NCBI GenBank assembly: GCA_964450715.1
Contig: CAYVFC010000161.1
Span: 1-17,071, forward strand
Source: CAYVFC01 sp964450715
Lineage (GTDB): Bacteria > Myxococcota_A > Polyangia > Polyangiales > JAFGIB01
Reading direction: 5' to 3'
DNA: 17,071 nt
Made by a program: the position numbers and the translations under genes. The notes beneath the pieces are model-generated. The model had not been told where the DNA came from, ran no database searches, and saw nothing but the letters and a program-made list of their open reading frames with translations. Below are positions 6,074-15,533 of the stretch, piece after piece (the first letter of the stretch is position 1; every line of letters starts with the position of its first letter).

Positions 6074-7761
6074 TGCTGCGCTACGAGCTTCGCGGCTCCG
6101 ACCCCCGGGCGGCGCGCGAGCTCGCGGAGGCGTGCGATCTGTCGCCCGCGGTGGCGCAGGTCCTGCTCAACCGGGGCATTGCCGACGCGGAGCAGGCGCG
6201 CGACTGGCTGAACCCGACGCTGGCGGGGCTGACCCCTCCGGACGCCATGGCCGACCGGCAGGCCGCGGCCGACCGGCTGGCGCGGGCGGTGCGCGCGCGC
6301 GAGCGCATCGCGGTCTTCGGCGACTACGACGTGGATGGCACCACCAGCGCCGCGGCCATGACGGACATCTTGGAACGACTGGGCGGCGAGGTGTCGGTGT
6401 TGGTGGCCAACCGGTTCGAAGGCGGGTACGGGCTGACCGACGAGGCGCTCGACCGCGTGCTCGAGCAGAGGCCGTCGTTGCTGGTCGCCTGCGACTGCGG
6501 GTCGAGCGATCACGCGCGCCTGCTGCGGGCGCGAGCGGCCGGTCTGGACGCGGTGGTCGTCGACCACCACCTGGTAGCGCCCGAGCCCCTGCCCGCCGTG
6601 GCTTTCGTCAATCCGCACCGACCCGACTGCGGCTTCCCTTACAAGGGCCTGGCCAGCGTGGGCCTGGTCCTCTCCCTGGGGGCGGCCGTGCGCAAGGCGC
6701 TGGGGGTCGATCTGGACATCCGCCCCTGGCTGGACCTGGTGGCGCTGGGCACGGTCGCTGACGTGGCTCCGCTGGACGGCGACAACCGGCGGCTGGTACG
6801 GGCCGGGCTCTCGCTGCTGTCCGCGGCCGAGGGCAGGCCGGGGGTGGCGGCGCTGCGAGAGGCCGCGCGGATCCGGCCCGGGACCCTGCTGTCGGCTTCC
6901 GATATCTCCTTTCGCTTCTCTCCGCGGCTCAACGCCGCCGGACGAATGGGCGATCCGACCCTCAGCCTGCAGCTGCTCCGCGCCCGCGATCGCGCCCAGG
7001 CTCGGGTGCTGGCCGCTCGCGTGGAGCGCATCAACGAGCAGCGCCGGCAGATCGAGCAGCGCGTGGCCGCCGAGGCGATCGCCCAGGTGGTGGAGGTGTA
7101 CGGGGAGCGCCCGGATACGGCCGTGGTGGCGGCCAAGCAGGGATGGCATCCGGGGGTGGTGGGCATCTGCGCGGCGCGGTTGGTGGATCGGTTCGGGGTG
7201 CCGAGCGCCGTCATCGCGCTGGACGGGGAGAGCGGCCGGGGAAGCTGCCGCAGCAGCAAGGGCTTTGAGCTCTTCGACGCCTTGCAGCGGTGCGGCGAGC
7301 TTCTGCTGGGATTCGGCGGCCACCAGGCCGCGGCCGGGTTAACCCTGGCCGCCGCCAGGCTCGATGCGTTCCGGGCCGCCTTTGCCGACGCGTCGAGGCG
7401 CTACCTGGCCGAGCGCGGGGCCGACCAGGTCCCGGGACCCCTGGTGGACGTGGTCCTGCAAGGCGACGGCCTCGACCTGCCCCCGGCCTCGGATCTGGCC
7501 CGGCTGCAGCCCGTGGGCGAGGGCAACGCCGACCCGGTCTTCCTTGTGCCCGACGCGCGGGTGGAGAAGAGGTCGGTCGTGGGTACCGGCCATCTCAAGC
7601 TCTCCCTGCGCGCTGGCGGGCAGCGGCTTTCCGCCTTCGGCTTCCGGCTGGGGGAACGGGTCGAGGAGGTGGGCGCCAGCATCTGCGCCCTGGGCACGCT
7701 CAGGCCGGATACCTGGAAGGGCGGGGAGCAGGTGGAGCTATGGCTCACGGATTTCGAATAA
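6073..7761 (+). CDS. recJ: Single-stranded-DNA-specific exonuclease RecJ
   Basis: RecJ is a 5'-3' exonuclease on single-stranded DNA that acts in recombination, mismatch and base excision repair. The 562-residue product contains the DHH phosphoesterase motifs: DYDVDGT (D84, D86, D88), DCGSS, VVDHHLV (D164-H165-H166) and DVAPL. The DHHA1 part follows, with RFSPRLNAAGRMGDP, GWHPGVVGI and GFGGHQAAAG (G415-G416-H417), and then a C-terminal OB-like region. Length is close to E. coli RecJ (577). I chose GTG 6073, which overlaps the secF stop (TAGTG) with AGGAAG upstream inside secF. A longer frame from ATG 6040 would add 11 residues that are only the shadow of the SecF tail. Co-location with secDF is seen in several deltaproteobacterial-type genomes. 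Confidence 0.95.
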   Translation: MLRYELRGSDPRAARELAEACDLSPAVAQVLLNRGIADAEQARDWLNPTLAGLTPPDAMADRQAAADRLARAVRARERIAVFGDYDVDGTTSAAAMTDILERLGGEVSVLVANRFEGGYGLTDEALDRVLEQRPSLLVACDCGSSDHARLLRARAAGLDAVVVDHHLVAPEPLPAVAFVNPHRPDCGFPYKGLASVGLVLSLGAAVRKALGVDLDIRPWLDLVALGTVADVAPLDGDNRRLVRAGLSLLSAAEGRPGVAALREAARIRPGTLLSASDISFRFSPRLNAAGRMGDPTLSLQLLRARDRAQARVLAARVERINEQRRQIEQRVAAEAIAQVVEVYGERPDTAVVAAKQGWHPGVVGICAARLVDRFGVPSAVIALDGESGRGSCRSSKGFELFDALQRCGELLLGFGGHQAAAGLTLAAARLDAFRAAFADASRRYLAERGADQVPGPLVDVVLQGDGLDLPPASDLARLQPVGEGNADPVFLVPDARVEKRSVVGTGHLKLSLRAGGQRLSAFGFRLGERVEEVGASICALGTLRPDTWKGGEQVELWLTDFE

Positions 7762-8044
7762 CTCGTAACGGGTATCGGGTGTATGAAACGACGGCGGCCA
7801 ATCCATCCCGAAAAACCGGCGCCAGAACTGCGGCGATTCTGTAGAATCACCCCAGCGGCCTCGGGCCGCCTCGTCACGTACGTGGCTACGCTCCTCGGCG
7901 GCCCTACGGGCGCGCTCGGTTTTTCGGGCGCCTTGGCCTCCGTATAGCCCAAGGCCTAAACGTTCGACGGGCCGGGACATCCGGACGCTTGCTAGCGCTT
8001 GCGAGTGCGTGTACGGTTTTGCGGATCTTTCAGGGAGGACGGGC
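7762..8044. other. Hairpin-dense intergenic region after recJ
   Basis: No gene is supported over these 283 bases. Structures present are a perfect 12-bp inverted repeat CCCGAAAAACCG (7807-7818) / CGGTTTTTCGGG (7917-7928); a hairpin GATTCT-GT-AGAATC; GCGGCC-TCG-GGCCGC (7855-7869); an 8-bp stem 7863-7870 / 7897-7904; and the palindrome CACGTACGTG. They may together end the recJ transcript. Downstream, TTGCTA (7989-7994) and TACGGT (8012-8017), spaced 17 bases apart, form a weak promoter candidate for the next gene. Confidence 0.5.
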
Positions 8045-8707
8045 GTGGCTTACAGTAACCGGAAGCTAACTGCAGTGCTGGCGGCGGCGGCAATCCTCTG
8101 CGTTCTGAGCGCCGGTCAGGCGTTCGCGCAGACGACCGGCGACCCCGATACGGGCGGCGCGGGAACGACGGATACCGGCTCTGACCAGGAGATCGATGCG
8201 AATATCAAGGGCATGGTCGGCCTGGGCCTGATCGGGGCCGAGCTCGGGTTCGTGCTGCCGGCCGTGACGGGCCTGCACGAGACATGGGCCTTCATAGTCT
8301 TCCCCATCGTGGGGGCAGGCGCCGGTGCCGCTGGCGGGTATTTCCTCTTCGACAGCGGGAGCGGCAGCCCCGAGCTCTCGGTCGCCATGCTGACCGCGGG
8401 CATGGCGCTGATCATCCCGGCCACGGTCATCACCCTCGCCGCTACTTCTTACGACCCAGAAGAAGAGCCCACGGTGATCACGACCGAGGAGCAGGCCGCG
8501 GCCACGCGTCCCCGGGCGCGTGCGCGCAGCGTGCAGGAGATGGCCCGACGAGCGGGCGACGGGCTGGTGCGCCTGTCCGACGAGGGGTTATTCCTGGCCG
8601 CTCCGGCGGTGGTTCCCGTAGTGCATCCCGCCCCGGCCGAAGCGCGCCAGCCGGGCGCGATGCAGATGACCGAGCTGCGGGTCTCCATGTTCACCGGTCG
8701 TTTCTGA
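8045..8707 (+). CDS. Secreted or envelope membrane protein of unknown function
   Basis: The 220-residue product starts at GTG 8045, with the strong site GGGAGGA five bases upstream. I do not recognise a named family. Residues 1-28 form a signal peptide ending AFA, probably cleaved before Gln. A Gly/Thr/Asp-rich low-complexity stretch follows (about 30-50). Then come three hydrophobic segments (about 56-75, 80-101 and 110-134), rich in Gly and Ala. The C-terminal third is basic and then Pro/Ala-rich, ending TELRVSMFTGRF. The terminal Phe and alternating pattern recall an outer membrane beta strand, but the helical segments argue for an inner membrane or envelope protein. An earlier in-frame GTG at 8009 is possible but would bury the signal peptide. 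It seems to be a single-gene unit, followed by a palindromic repeat. Confidence 0.75.
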   Translation: MAYSNRKLTAVLAAAAILCVLSAGQAFAQTTGDPDTGGAGTTDTGSDQEIDANIKGMVGLGLIGAELGFVLPAVTGLHETWAFIVFPIVGAGAGAAGGYFLFDSGSGSPELSVAMLTAGMALIIPATVITLAATSYDPEEEPTVITTEEQAAATRPRARARSVQEMARRAGDGLVRLSDEGLFLAAPAVVPVVHPAPAEARQPGAMQMTELRVSMFTGRF

Positions 8708-8742
8708 CCTCGAGCGTAGCTTCTCGGAAAGTCGTGGGGGGT

Positions 8743-8811
8743 TGTCATTTCGAGCGAAGCGAGAAATCTCGAACCGAGATTTCTCGTCGCCTTCGGCTCC
8801 TCGAAATGACA
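8743..8811. repeat. Dispersed palindromic repeat, GTCATTTCGA type, copy 2
   Basis: Arms TGTCATTTCGAG and CTCGAAATGACA are perfect reverse complements. Inner sequence GCGAAGCGAGAAATCTCG pairs partly with CGAGATTTCTCGTCGCC. It shares arms and internal layout with 1376-1442, also in an intergenic position just after a gene end. The two copies in 17 kb suggest a family spread through the genome. Confidence 0.82.
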
Positions 8812-8879
8812 CGTCACGGCCGGTTGTCACGACTTCTTGAGGAAGTTACCCCGGAGCCGTTTGCGGGCGTTTCTCCACT

Positions 8880-8909
8880 TCCCGGCCGGGGGTTGAGTGC
8901 CGGCCGGGA
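8880..8909 (+). promoter_or_regulatory. 10-bp perfect hairpin in the leader of the lipoprotein gene
   Basis: TCCCGGCCGG (8880-8889) and CCGGCCGGGA (8900-8909) are exact reverse complements around a 10-nt loop. The hairpin lies 19 bases before the chosen ATG at 8929. There is no T-run, so it is not a classical terminator. It may affect translation or mRNA stability. The gene lacks a clear Shine-Dalgarno sequence, which makes a leader effect plausible but unproven. Confidence 0.5.
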
Positions 8910-8928
8910 TGGGGCTAGTACGTTCCGT

Positions 8929-10512
8929 ATGTCATGCGGAAAACGACCGCTCGCTCTGGCCCTGATAGCGTTTCTGCACCTCCTCGCTGCTGGTTGCGGT
9001 GAAGAAGAAGCGCCTACACAGCCATCGGCGCCCGACGCAGGCGCGGACGGATCCGATAGTGTAGCGCCGGACGCCGGAACCGCCGGAGCGGACGGCAGCG
9101 ACGGCATCGGGCAAGAGGGGGACCGCGACGGCGACGGGGTCGAAAACGAGAGCGACAACTGCCCGGTCACCATCAACCCGGACCAGGCGGACGCGGACGG
9201 GGACGGGAAAGGCGACGCCTGCAGCGCGGTGGGGAAGTTCGCGCCCGAGTACGAGCTTCTGACCTACCAGCCGGACAAGACAGAGGGGGGCGTCACGCTG
9301 CTCTCGGTCATGGGAGGGCTGGAGGCCTTCTTAGATCCCGAGTACCAGGGATTCGGATTTCTGGCCGTGCTGCCCATGGATGCCAGCGGCGCGAACACCG
9401 GGCCGCTCACCCCGCTCTGGGTCTATGCCGACTTCAAGGATGGCCCCTACAACCAGATCGAGCTGTTGCCGAACGGAAACCTGCTCGGCATCCGCGGATC
9501 CGACGGGGGACACGCCTTCCACGAATTCGATCCGCGTACCGGCCAGACCGCCTGGCGCTACGACGACGTCATGGTCAGCCACTCCTTTACCGAGCTGCCC
9601 GACGGAAACCTGATGTTCGTCTATGCCGAGCATATCGAGCACGAGACCTGGGGAGCGGACATCGACGGCGACGGAAACAAGGAAATCCGCGCCGACAGCG
9701 TGCGGGTGATGGACGAGGAGCAAAACGTATTGTTCGACTGGTCGCTGTTCGAGGAGGATCCGACCGCCGAGCCGGCGGAGACCTACGGCCTGCTCTCCGA
9801 GTGGTGGAGCAACTGCAACTCGATCTCCTTCATCGCTGACGCGGACTGGAGCCAGGGCTCGCCGCTGAGCGGTGACATCTACCTCAACTGCCGGGTGCTC
9901 GACCGGCTCTACAAGATCGCCTACCCGGAGGGGAGCATCGAGTGGGTGATGGGCTCGGGCGGCGACTTTGGCGAGGGGCTCTTCTATCACAGCCACGACC
10001 CGGAGATAACGGTCGTTACCGACGACCAGGGCAACCGGACTGCCACCCGCTTTTTGGTCTACGACAACCACGAGGGACCGCCCATGGGCGAGGTCCCCGC
10101 CTGTCCGCTGGACGAGACCTGCCCGCCGGATATCGAGCCCTACAGCCGCATCATCGAGTTCGAGGTGGACGAACAGCTGAACACCACCATCCTCTTCAAG
10201 TGGCCCAGCCCCACCTCGCCGGACTTCGACCAGGTCCGCTTCTACTCGCCGCTGGCCGGGGGAGTGACCACCCTGCCGGGCGGCAACCTGTTGGTGACCA
10301 ACGGGACCGAGGGCGGCATTCCGCTCGCCCCCTTCTACGAACGGACCAACGGCCGGCTGCTCGAGATCCGGAGGGACGGGACGCTGACCGGTGCCGAGGT
10401 GGTCTGGGAGGTGCGTCTGCCCGACTATTACGGCACCTTCGAGTCCATCCGGCTTCCGCTAGAGGCCATCGAAGGCTGGGTGAGCAGGATCAAAGCATCA
10501 GGGGAGGAGTGA
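8929..10512 (+). CDS. Arylsulfotransferase-like beta-propeller lipoprotein with thrombospondin type 3 repeat
   Basis: The 527-residue product has a lipoprotein signal peptide with lipobox LAAG-C23. A disordered Ala/Asp/Gly linker follows, then an Asp-rich calcium-binding TSP3 repeat (about 65-98: DRDGDG, DNCP, DADGDGKGDAC). The main domain (about 105-527) resembles the ASST/PQQ-like propeller family, with LLPNGNLL, SHSFTELPDGNLM, YHSHDPE (H354, H356), YDNHEG (H381) and SRIIEFEVDE. ASST enzymes move sulfate between phenols by a His-based mechanism. Where I expect W-x-H-x-N-S, this protein has WSNCNS with Asn295, so activity is doubtful. It is probably anchored in the outer membrane facing the periplasm or surface. 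The start is ATG 8929, as it gives a clean signal peptide. Upstream open frame to 8284 is a shadow. An alternative start is TTG 8893. Confidence 0.82.
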   Translation: MSCGKRPLALALIAFLHLLAAGCGEEEAPTQPSAPDAGADGSDSVAPDAGTAGADGSDGIGQEGDRDGDGVENESDNCPVTINPDQADADGDGKGDACSAVGKFAPEYELLTYQPDKTEGGVTLLSVMGGLEAFLDPEYQGFGFLAVLPMDASGANTGPLTPLWVYADFKDGPYNQIELLPNGNLLGIRGSDGGHAFHEFDPRTGQTAWRYDDVMVSHSFTELPDGNLMFVYAEHIEHETWGADIDGDGNKEIRADSVRVMDEEQNVLFDWSLFEEDPTAEPAETYGLLSEWWSNCNSISFIADADWSQGSPLSGDIYLNCRVLDRLYKIAYPEGSIEWVMGSGGDFGEGLFYHSHDPEITVVTDDQGNRTATRFLVYDNHEGPPMGEVPACPLDETCPPDIEPYSRIIEFEVDEQLNTTILFKWPSPTSPDFDQVRFYSPLAGGVTTLPGGNLLVTNGTEGGIPLAPFYERTNGRLLEIRRDGTLTGAEVVWEVRLPDYYGTFESIRLPLEAIEGWVSRIKASGEE

Positions 10513-10541
10513 TGATTCCCCGGGGCGCGTTTCGCCGGTGA
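10512..10541 (+). other. Nine-codon mini-ORF linking the lipoprotein stop to the tilS start
   Basis: The ATG at 10512 overlaps the lipoprotein stop (TGATG) and follows GGGGAGG at 10501-10507. It reads MIPRGAFRR and stops at 10539-10541 (TGA), which overlaps the GTG of tilS (GTGA). tilS has no Shine-Dalgarno sequence of its own just upstream. The arrangement would fit a translational relay. Whether the short peptide is made is inference. Confidence 0.35.
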
Positions 10542-11491
10542 TCATCGCGCGGGTCCGGCGGACGCTCCTGGAGCGGGCTCTGGTCGAGCGCGGCACGTGC
10601 GTGCTGGCGGCCTGTAGCGGCGGCCCCGATTCGGCGGCTATGCTGGCCGCTCTGGCCAGGCTGGCGCCGGAGTTGGGATTCTCGCTACAGGCTGTCTCCA
10701 TCGATCACGGTCTGCGGGCGGATGCCGCCCGAGAGGTGGCCATCGCGCGCGAGCAGGCCGAGCAGCTCGGCGTACCTTTTCACGAGCGGAAGCTCGATCT
10801 CGGCGCGGGCGGGCTGACCGGGGGGTCGGTCCAGGCCGTGGCCCGCGCGGCGCGCTATACCGCCCTCGGAGAGCTCGCGCGCGAGCTCGGCGCCGGGCGT
10901 ATCGCCGTGGGCCATACCCGGGATGACCAGGCCGAGACCGTGGTCATGCGCCTGCTGCGCGGCGCGGGGATGGACGCGCTCGGCGGCATCGAGCCCGTCA
11001 GGCGCGACGGGGTCATGCGCCCGCTCATCGACTGCGATCGGGCAAAGGTGCACGCGTTCGCTCGCGCCCGGTTCCCCCGGATCGCCGAGGATCCGAGCAA
11101 CCGGGACGCCCGTTTCGAGCGGGTACGCATCCGCCACCGCCTGCTGCCCGCGCTGGCTGAGGAGGACCCGGGTGTGGTCGGGCACCTGGCCGCCCTGGCC
11201 GACGAGGCGCGCGAGCGGGCGGCCTCGGTTATCTACAGGGCGTCGGCGCTACTGGATCGGGCCCGAGGGCCGGGTGGCGGTTTATTGCCCGAGGCGCTGG
11301 CCGGAGCGGACCCGGCCGCCCGGCGAGCTGCTCTGCGCATGTGGCTGCGCGAGCGAGCCGGGGTGGAGGCCGGGCGGCGCCACCTCGATCAGATCGAGCG
11401 GGCCCTGGGCGGAAAGGGCGAGATCTGGCTCCCGGGGGGCTGGGCGGTCCGGGTGGACAGGAGCGGCGTGGGCTGTTTCAGGCGCTTATAA
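10538..11491 (+). CDS. tilS: tRNA(Ile)-lysidine synthase, short form
   Basis: TilS uses ATP and lysine to convert C34 of tRNA-Ile2 (anticodon CAU) to lysidine, changing both codon and amino acid identity to AUA/Ile. The 317-residue product has the N-type PP-loop SGGPDS (27-32), SIDHGLR, VGHTRDDQAET and the R-x-R-I-R-H-R region (RVRIRHRLLP). A mid-domain with TilS substrate-binding character ends the protein. The C-terminal domain found in E. coli TilS (432 residues) is missing, as in other short TilS proteins. The start is GTG 10538, and translation may depend on the upstream mini-ORF. The likely tRNA substrate is encoded at 216-292. It precedes ftsH, a neighbour it often has in bacteria. Confidence 0.93.
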   Translation: MIIARVRRTLLERALVERGTCVLAACSGGPDSAAMLAALARLAPELGFSLQAVSIDHGLRADAAREVAIAREQAEQLGVPFHERKLDLGAGGLTGGSVQAVARAARYTALGELARELGAGRIAVGHTRDDQAETVVMRLLRGAGMDALGGIEPVRRDGVMRPLIDCDRAKVHAFARARFPRIAEDPSNRDARFERVRIRHRLLPALAEEDPGVVGHLAALADEARERAASVIYRASALLDRARGPGGGLLPEALAGADPAARRAALRMWLRERAGVEAGRRHLDQIERALGGKGEIWLPGGWAVRVDRSGVGCFRRL

Positions 11492-11600
11492 CCCCGGGTA
11501 CGTCTTTACCGATTGTTTGAAGTACGACCCGCGCTGTGCTACCTGATTTAAGGACCGAACGGCGCCGGAAGCGTTCGCGAACGTCCGCGCAGAGGTGGTC
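11492..11600. other. Gap between tilS and ftsH
   Basis: About 110 bases without a gene. A perfect 12-bp palindrome CGTTCGCGAACG lies at 11572-11583. TTGTTTGAAG at 11513-11522 could be a -35 area, but no good -10 box follows at the right distance. This gap is the largest in the tilS-to-CULT block, so a separate ftsH promoter here would make sense, since ftsH is often stress-controlled. Confidence 0.35.
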
Positions 11601-13535
<1,935 letters not shown>

Positions 13536-13542
13536 CGGGGGA

Positions 13543-14478
13543 ATGGACGGCTCGCGCAAGGCACCGGGCGGTACGAGCGAGCAACAGGGAATGCGAGCGG
13601 GGCAACAGTGCGAGATCTGGGGCGTGCTCAACGTGACGCCCGACTCCTTCAGCGACGGGGGGCGCTACCAGAGCATTGAGAAGGCCCTGGCGCACGCGGC
13701 TACCATGCTCGGGCAGGGAGCGGACGTGATCGACGTGGGCGGCGAATCCTCCCGTCCGGCCGGGGGCGTTTACGGGGCGGGGGCGGACCGGGTTCCGGAA
13801 GACGAGGAAGCGCGACGGGTGGTGCCGGTGATCCGAGAGATCCGGCAGAGGCTCGGCGCGCGGGTATCGGTGGACACGGTCAAGGCGGGCGTGGCCAGAC
13901 AGGCCATTGCCGCGGGCGCGGATATGGTAAACGATGTGTCTTGTGGGGCCTCTGACGCGTTGCTGGAGGTGGTGGCTCAGAGCGGCGTCGGTATAGTGCT
14001 GATGCACAACCGGGGTAGAGGCGAGGTGAGCGGTTCGAATGTCGACTATTCCGACGTGGTGGCGGAAGTGATCGAGGAGCTGATGGGCGCGGTGCAGCGG
14101 GCGGTTTCGCGGGGAGTGGAGCGCGGCCGGATCTGGATCGACCCGGGCATCGGCTTTGCCAAGAACGCGGCGCAGTCCATCGAGTTGTTGGCCGCCACTC
14201 GCGATCTGGTCGCGACCGGCCAGCCGGTGCTGGTCGGCCCCTCGCTCAAGAGCTTCGTGGCGGCCACCGCTCCGGCCGCCGACGGCACCGGGCCCGCGCC
14301 CGGCGAGCGGCGAGGCGGTACGGCGGCGGCGGTAGCCCAGGCGGTGCTGGGCGGAGCCCGGGCCGTGCGGGTCCACGACGTATTCGAGATGCGGCAGGCC
14401 GCGCTGGTGGCCGGGGCGATGAGCAGAGCGGCTGCCGTACGGTCGGCCGCGGCCGGCGGGCAAGGGGGGAGCGCATGA
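13543..14478 (+). CDS. folP: Dihydropteroate synthase (divergent)
   Basis: DHPS joins 6-hydroxymethyl-dihydropterin diphosphate with p-aminobenzoate in folate synthesis, and is the sulfonamide target. The 311-residue product shows GVLNVTPDSFSDGG (27-40), DVIDVGGESSRP, VSVDTVKAGVARQA, ADMVNDVSCG, WIDPGIGFAK and, at the end, VRVHDVFE with R276 and H278. The motif usually written SRK is S-L-K here (234-236), so the arginine is lost while the lysine is kept. The MH motif is MHNRGRGEVSG, without the common MQ. The N-terminus has about 22 extra residues, so ATG 13591 is an alternative start; neither start has a strong ribosome site. The stop overlaps the cdaA start (ATGA). Confidence 0.92.
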   Translation: MDGSRKAPGGTSEQQGMRAGQQCEIWGVLNVTPDSFSDGGRYQSIEKALAHAATMLGQGADVIDVGGESSRPAGGVYGAGADRVPEDEEARRVVPVIREIRQRLGARVSVDTVKAGVARQAIAAGADMVNDVSCGASDALLEVVAQSGVGIVLMHNRGRGEVSGSNVDYSDVVAEVIEELMGAVQRAVSRGVERGRIWIDPGIGFAKNAAQSIELLAATRDLVATGQPVLVGPSLKSFVAATAPAADGTGPAPGERRGGTAAAVAQAVLGGARAVRVHDVFEMRQAALVAGAMSRAAAVRSAAAGGQGGSA

Positions 14479-15533
14479 GCGAAATCATGGAGCGCTTCGT
14501 CGGGCTGCGCTCGTTTTTCGAGCGGGACGTATGGCTCATCCTCTGGGATACGGCGGATATTCTGCTGGTCGCGGTGGTGCTCTACTACCTGCTGCTCATC
14601 CTCAAGGGTACCCGGGCCATGCAGGTCGGCATCGGTATCGGCCTGGTCTTTCTCGCCTACCAGCTCTCCAGGCGCCTCGGGCTGGTGACGCTGTACGCCA
14701 TGCTCGATACCTTCATCACCTCCCTGGTGCTGATCATCATCGTCATTTTTCAACACGATATCCGGCGGGCGCTGATGCGGTTCGGCCGCGGCGCTTTTTT
14801 TACGCCCGCCCGCGCGGCGCTGGAAAGCCAGCTGATCGAGGAGGTGATCCGGGCGGCGATGGCCCTGTCCAAGCGGCGCATCGGGGCGCTGATCGTGCTG
14901 GAGCGCGAAGCGCTGCTGGACGATTTCATCGAGCAGGGGACCGTCCTGGACGCGGGCGTCTCCAAGGAGCTCATCTACAGTGTGTTCATCCCCAGCCTGG
15001 AGAATCCACTGCACGATGGCGCGCTGATCATCCGGGACGGCAGGCTCTGGCAGGCGGGCGCCTTTTTGCCGCTGGCCCGCAGCACCCGGCTGGATCCGGC
15101 TTTCGGCGCCCGACACCGCGCGGCCATCGGCATCACCGAGGAGACCGACGCGGTGGTGCTGGTGGTATCCGAGGAGCGGGGTACCGTCGGCCTCTGTTTC
15201 AACGGCAACATCGTGCCCAGCCTGGATGCCTCGTCGCTGCGTAAGGTGCTCATCAGGCTCTCTTACAAGCGCCCCTCGAAGAAGCGGCCGGGCTCCGCCT
15301 CCGCCTCCGTATCGTCGGCCGATTCCGGGGAGAGTCAGCAGTCCTCGGCGAGCGTTGGCGACAGCAAGGAGACCACGGCGAGCGCTCCGGAAGGGAAAGC
15401 GGAGCAGGGCGACGCCGCAGAGACCCTGATCTGGAAACCGGAGGAGAGGCGGTCGCAGGACGGTACGGGGGACGGTCAAAAACCGGAGACCGCTCCCGCT
15501 ACCGGCGCCGAGAGCGCGCGGGGGACGAAATGA
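14475..15533 (+). CDS. cdaA: Diadenylate cyclase CdaA (c-di-AMP synthase)
   Basis: CdaA condenses two ATP into cyclic di-AMP, which commonly governs potassium and osmotic balance and envelope homeostasis. The 352-residue product has three N-terminal membrane helices (about 27-44, 50-66, 72-93) and then the DAC domain. The catalytic motifs are intact: DGA (181-183, in LHDGALII) and RHR (213-215, in GARHRAAIG). From about residue 264 there is a low-complexity, Ser/Glu/Gly-rich tail of nearly 90 residues that the compact CdaA of Firmicutes lacks. The start ATG 14475 overlaps the folP stop, and its own stop overlaps the ATG of ybbR (ATGA), showing tight translational coupling with its regulator. 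Confidence 0.96.
   Translation: MSEIMERFVGLRSFFERDVWLILWDTADILLVAVVLYYLLLILKGTRAMQVGIGIGLVFLAYQLSRRLGLVTLYAMLDTFITSLVLIIIVIFQHDIRRALMRFGRGAFFTPARAALESQLIEEVIRAAMALSKRRIGALIVLEREALLDDFIEQGTVLDAGVSKELIYSVFIPSLENPLHDGALIIRDGRLWQAGAFLPLARSTRLDPAFGARHRAAIGITEETDAVVLVVSEERGTVGLCFNGNIVPSLDASSLRKVLIRLSYKRPSKKRPGSASASVSSADSGESQQSSASVGDSKETTASAPEGKAEQGDAAETLIWKPEERRSQDGTGDGQKPETAPATGAESARGTK

Noticed and set aside
8284..8928. Open frame upstream of the lipoprotein gene, giving a 742-residue product
   Set aside because: It overlaps the preceding gene in another frame and has Arg/Gly-rich shadow composition. The lipoprotein signal peptide begins at 8929.
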